From Candidatus Dadabacteria bacterium (GTDB taxonomy: Bacteria > Desulfobacterota_D > UBA1144 > Nemesobacterales > Nemesobacteraceae): DNA of 32,210 nucleotides. The stretch is from the NCBI GenBank assembly GCA_026706695.1, contig JAPOYE010000010.1, forward strand, positions 1 through 32,210, written 5' to 3'. Positions 30,801-32,210 of the stretch are shown here, in pieces. The position numbers were made by a program, and so were the translations under genes. Numbering within the stretch: position 1 is the first letter of the stretch; each line of letters opens with the position of its first letter. The notes below the pieces were generated by a model. That model was not told the origin of the DNA and ran no database searches. It saw nothing but the letters and a program-made list of their open reading frames with translations.

Positions 30801-32142
30801 TTGGGTTCAACAGTTATCCCAAGACCCAGAAATTCAAGACGTGCTTCGTCAACTTCTTGATAGATATCAACAGTCTGGAGGGGGTTCTATATTACCAGAA
30901 GATTACGATTTATTTGAAAAAGCTTTAAAAGCCATACCCGTATGGATTATTACGGCTCTCTCACCGCAATCTTTACCTTTAATTCCGCACTTATTTGATG
31001 TTCTAGTGATTGATGAAGCTACTCAATGTACTATTACTAATCTCCTTCCGCTAATTTATAGAGCAAAGAGTCTTGTGGTTATAGGAGACCCGGAACAGCT
31101 TCCTGCTATTCCAACATTGAGAGAAAACGCGGAAAGGACACTTGCACAGAATTTCCAAGTTGATCAGTGGCTTGATCTGCTTGGACACTCACAAAGAACT
31201 GTTTACGATACAGCTGTTCAATGTCTGCCCCGTCGATACTCGGACATAGTCTTGCTTGAAGAGCACTACAGGAGTCATCCTTTAATAATCGGATTTTCAA
31301 ATCGATATATTTACCAGAAACGACTGCAACTCAAAAAAGATTCCATCGAAATTTCAAACGCTCTTGGAATATCAGGAATTGATGTTCAAGGATTCTGCAA
31401 GCGGGGACAATTAGGTCGGAGCTGGATTAACGAAAAAGAAGCTGAAAAAGTAGTAACTTTAATCCAAGAGTTACGAAACAACAATCGTTACTCTAATTTT
31501 ACCATAGGTGTAGTCACTCCTTTCCGCTCTCAAGCAGATCTTATTGCTAATCTCATTGAGAAACAAACCTCTGATTCTGATATCCATAGGGACATCACCA
31601 TAGGAACGGTTCATACCTATCAGGGTGATGAACGCGACTTGATGATTTTCTCGCCGGTTGTTTCTAAAGGAATTTCTGACAATACAGTTCAGTGGGTTGG
31701 AAACCCGAACATGATAAATGTTGCTGTGACCCGAGCCAGAGAGGGATTCTTCTTCGTAGCGGATTTCGGAGTGTGCCGACGACAGAGGGGTGTCTTAGGA
31801 CATCTCACTCGCTATGTTGAAGACGTGGAAAATCTCCGCAAGACCAGTGCAGAGGAACTCGAACTCTTCAGTTGGATGGTAATGCAGGGATGGGACCCTG
31901 AAGTGCATCCAAAGATTAGAGACATTGAGGTGGATTTTGTTCTAAAGAAAGCAGGTAGAAAAATAGTAGTTGAAGTCGACGGAGAGCAACACAAACGGCG
32001 AAGAGTTGAAGATAAAAGTCGAGATGTTTTTTTAAACTCACGCGGCTACGAAGTATATCGTTTTCCAACTCGAGAAGTCCGCGAAGCCCCTGCTTCCATC
32101 ATTCATCTGTTGGGAAAAAAGCTTTCTGGGGAATTTAGTTAG
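27844..32142 (+). CDS. Large SF1 (Upf1/DNA2-like) helicase fused to a DUF559/Vsr-like nuclease; candidate defence protein
   Basis: The 1432-residue protein contains a complete set of superfamily 1 helicase motifs. Walker A GPPGTGKS is at 285-292, DEATQ at 1057-1061 and GDPEQLP at 1081-1087. EEHYRSHP is at 1139-1146, TPFRSQ at 1225-1230, HTYQGDE at 1257-1263 and NVAVTRAR at 1292-1299. Between motifs I and II lie about 770 residues, mostly charged helices with 23 tryptophans, resembling a coiled-coil insertion. Residues 1-260 match nothing I recognise. The C-terminus (about 1340-1432) has a PD-(D/E)XK-type nuclease: DFV with D1364, then VEVDGEQH with E1377 and D1379, and GYEVYRFP, as in DUF559. 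The gene stands alone, is AT-richer than its neighbours, and has no Shine-Dalgarno. Helicase-nuclease fusions of this kind are common among phage-defence proteins. That role is inferred; DNA repair or RNA processing are alternatives. Confidence 0.85.
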   Translation: MHQKRNIPWLQILRFHKEITRRGEENFFALPVDQLDSDRCSSLYKFEFKSFAGPWQVDPDTFKSKPFLQKLKRKEVDEIFLGGPCWYKAPRKNDRGSGNWLPVLYRQIKFYLDTDSVCIVPDQGKWEISPLVYDLLESKSAQSRHPLEQWLPNLIEITQNLSTTKNIDLTEALIDILSSNIPELGEELRKKIQSGISHLPSPWIIFSPTTSSSPVYQHLMSDYEELDKILEKQTDNIGGFELLEDIAVTENAQSVSLLPVVPLNRSQEKAVLGILAGKPVTVISGPPGTGKSQVVVSSLLNCWSQGKSVLFASQNNQAVDTVRERIKKFEDQFPIAIRTGSKRYRTDFNEALRRILNAITYSTANSLSTKQDASQRKDSLLSKKKQIEEFLDSKLPQRINESLSSSLEAYALHQSTLAELQEAKESLRSDLRKIGYTLDAEDFKRLVFDPLNTWVGNISSVKKEIIDNKKKEELYKSEATEAEEKRNQSVQTLGLDFSKVRSWDWLISAQGPESLQAWLTSFHKLIDNIHEHDLEVLPWDNNYEYWKSSEQAEKWSENTHKLVEVINSDFGQLEQLIKEVAEAESELNQEHEVSNSLLDIMAKPHLLDALQRWTTLYSEYCTQPKTWVSWLPFSDKSKLNRAIREVEKILLPTFPASMWQRVGPLNDEGRRRFVQIIEKNEKWLDLRKATDIKQDSIRSKFREFRTLATNLRLADIPQSEDLNLWMKFAEVLAENQKIAKVAATAWRHRENREKICGQLQQAVSKYNTIASGIPLREAWVSGIGAQFHETINALNSTPSFENIVAVRTVLYSKDVDEFIEIWKEARKHEKRLRSIQSSVEELPTKLDLIENWWNIKPDLVPIEAHQRSQLPKGDDVVFEHTKTCQEWLESWNIFVSRTRQKYEDKLQEEKNWACKKLAEAGELIPNKDKKNIQVLIDQVVGKDTDEWPVTKLRDAFGKFEPVRLKARVENINYELEKLSFDEAKDRWVQQLSQDPEIQDVLRQLLDRYQQSGGGSILPEDYDLFEKALKAIPVWIITALSPQSLPLIPHLFDVLVIDEATQCTITNLLPLIYRAKSLVVIGDPEQLPAIPTLRENAERTLAQNFQVDQWLDLLGHSQRTVYDTAVQCLPRRYSDIVLLEEHYRSHPLIIGFSNRYIYQKRLQLKKDSIEISNALGISGIDVQGFCKRGQLGRSWINEKEAEKVVTLIQELRNNNRYSNFTIGVVTPFRSQADLIANLIEKQTSDSDIHRDITIGTVHTYQGDERDLMIFSPVVSKGISDNTVQWVGNPNMINVAVTRAREGFFFVADFGVCRRQRGVLGHLTRYVEDVENLRKTSAEELELFSWMVMQGWDPEVHPKIRDIEVDFVLKKAGRKIVVEVDGEQHKRRRVEDKSRDVFLNSRGYEVYRFPTREVREAPASIIHLLGKKLSGEFS

Positions 32143-32210
32143 TTATAACCACCCTGAGGCACTTGCGTAGTTGAGTATAGCCATACAGGGCAAGAGGTTT
32201 GAGGAGGGGC
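32143..32210. other. Window end after the helicase gene
   Basis: The last 68 bases contain no recognisable gene, terminator or attachment repeat. Whether further genes of a system follow on the right cannot be seen. Confidence 0.4.

Noticed and set aside
27844-32142. Assignment of the large helicase to the known Hhe system
   Set aside because: Helicase plus Vsr-like nuclease is similar, but I cannot see DUF4011 in the N-terminal region, so I do not give it that name.
26018-32156. Inverted 11-mer CAGGGTGGTTA (26018-26028) and TAACCACCCTG (32146-32156) flanking mrp, sufT and the helicase, possible island ends
   Set aside because: Dozens of 11-base inverted matches are expected by chance in 32 kb, the copies do not extend, and no integrase or transposase is present.
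1-32210. CRISPR arrays, insertion sequences or prophage genes
   Set aside because: No regularly spaced repeats, transposase, integrase or phage structural genes were found on either strand.

Overview
The window reads as a dense chromosomal stretch of a free-living, Gram-negative-type bacterium. Housekeeping genes fill most of it: heat-shock chaperones, MetH, TpiA, SecG, ATP-type PckA, a two-tRNA operon, RsmG and peptide deformylase. It carries hrcA plus a DUF1844 gene, a TrmI-type tRNA methyltransferase, and MTA phosphorylase next to a PfkB kinase. Its codon use is rich in ATA for isoleucine. My guess, from gene content only, is a deltaproteobacteria-like candidate phylum such as Dadabacteria. 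No rRNA or marker phylogeny is available here, so treat that as weak.

Layout. 1-2.9 kb: hrcA-grpE-dnaJ (+), without dnaK. 2.9-3.6 kb: a VapBC-type toxin-antitoxin pair (-) with its own promoter and operator. 3.7-5.3 kb: threonine synthase followed by a ThiS/MoaD-like sulfur carrier (-). 5.5-10.1 kb: a glyoxalase II-like hydrolase and full-length cobalamin-dependent methionine synthase (+). 10.2-13.9 kb: an HU/IHF protein, peptide deformylase, class I aminotransferase, tpiA-secG and a ferredoxin (+), closed by a clear hairpin terminator. 14.1-18.8 kb: endonuclease III, a small unknown protein, two tandem paralogous alpha/beta hydrolases and pckA (+). 18.9-19.1 kb: a tRNA-Lys/tRNA-Glu operon (-) with a strong promoter. 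19.1-23.5 kb: a compact operon MFS-trmI-rsmG-mtnP-pfkB (+) with 4-bp stop/start overlaps. 23.5-24.8 kb: a zinc-finger-less DnaJ and a DUF1844 protein (-). 25.0-25.9 kb: a GC-richer NAD-dependent epimerase (+). 26.0-27.5 kb: a SufT/MIP18-like protein and an Mrp P-loop ATPase for Fe-S assembly (-). 27.8-32.1 kb: one very large AT-richer gene (+).

How the genes connect. Several genes touch the methyl and sulfur cycles. The sulfur carrier with a PLP enzyme could feed amino-acid sulfur assimilation, MetH makes methionine, TrmI and RsmG use SAM, and MtnP recycles methylthioadenosine. Fe-S supply (SufT, Mrp) serves proteins such as the ferredoxin and Nth.

The most interesting item is the 1,432-residue protein at the right end. 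It is an Upf1/DNA2-like superfamily 1 helicase whose Walker A and DEAD-like motifs are about 770 residues apart. They are separated by a tryptophan-rich, coiled-coil-like insertion. A DUF559/Vsr-like PD-(D/E)XK nuclease sits at the C-terminus. It stands alone after a 339-base AT-rich gap, and its composition differs from its neighbours. I read it as a candidate single-gene defence protein; this is inference and not demonstrated.
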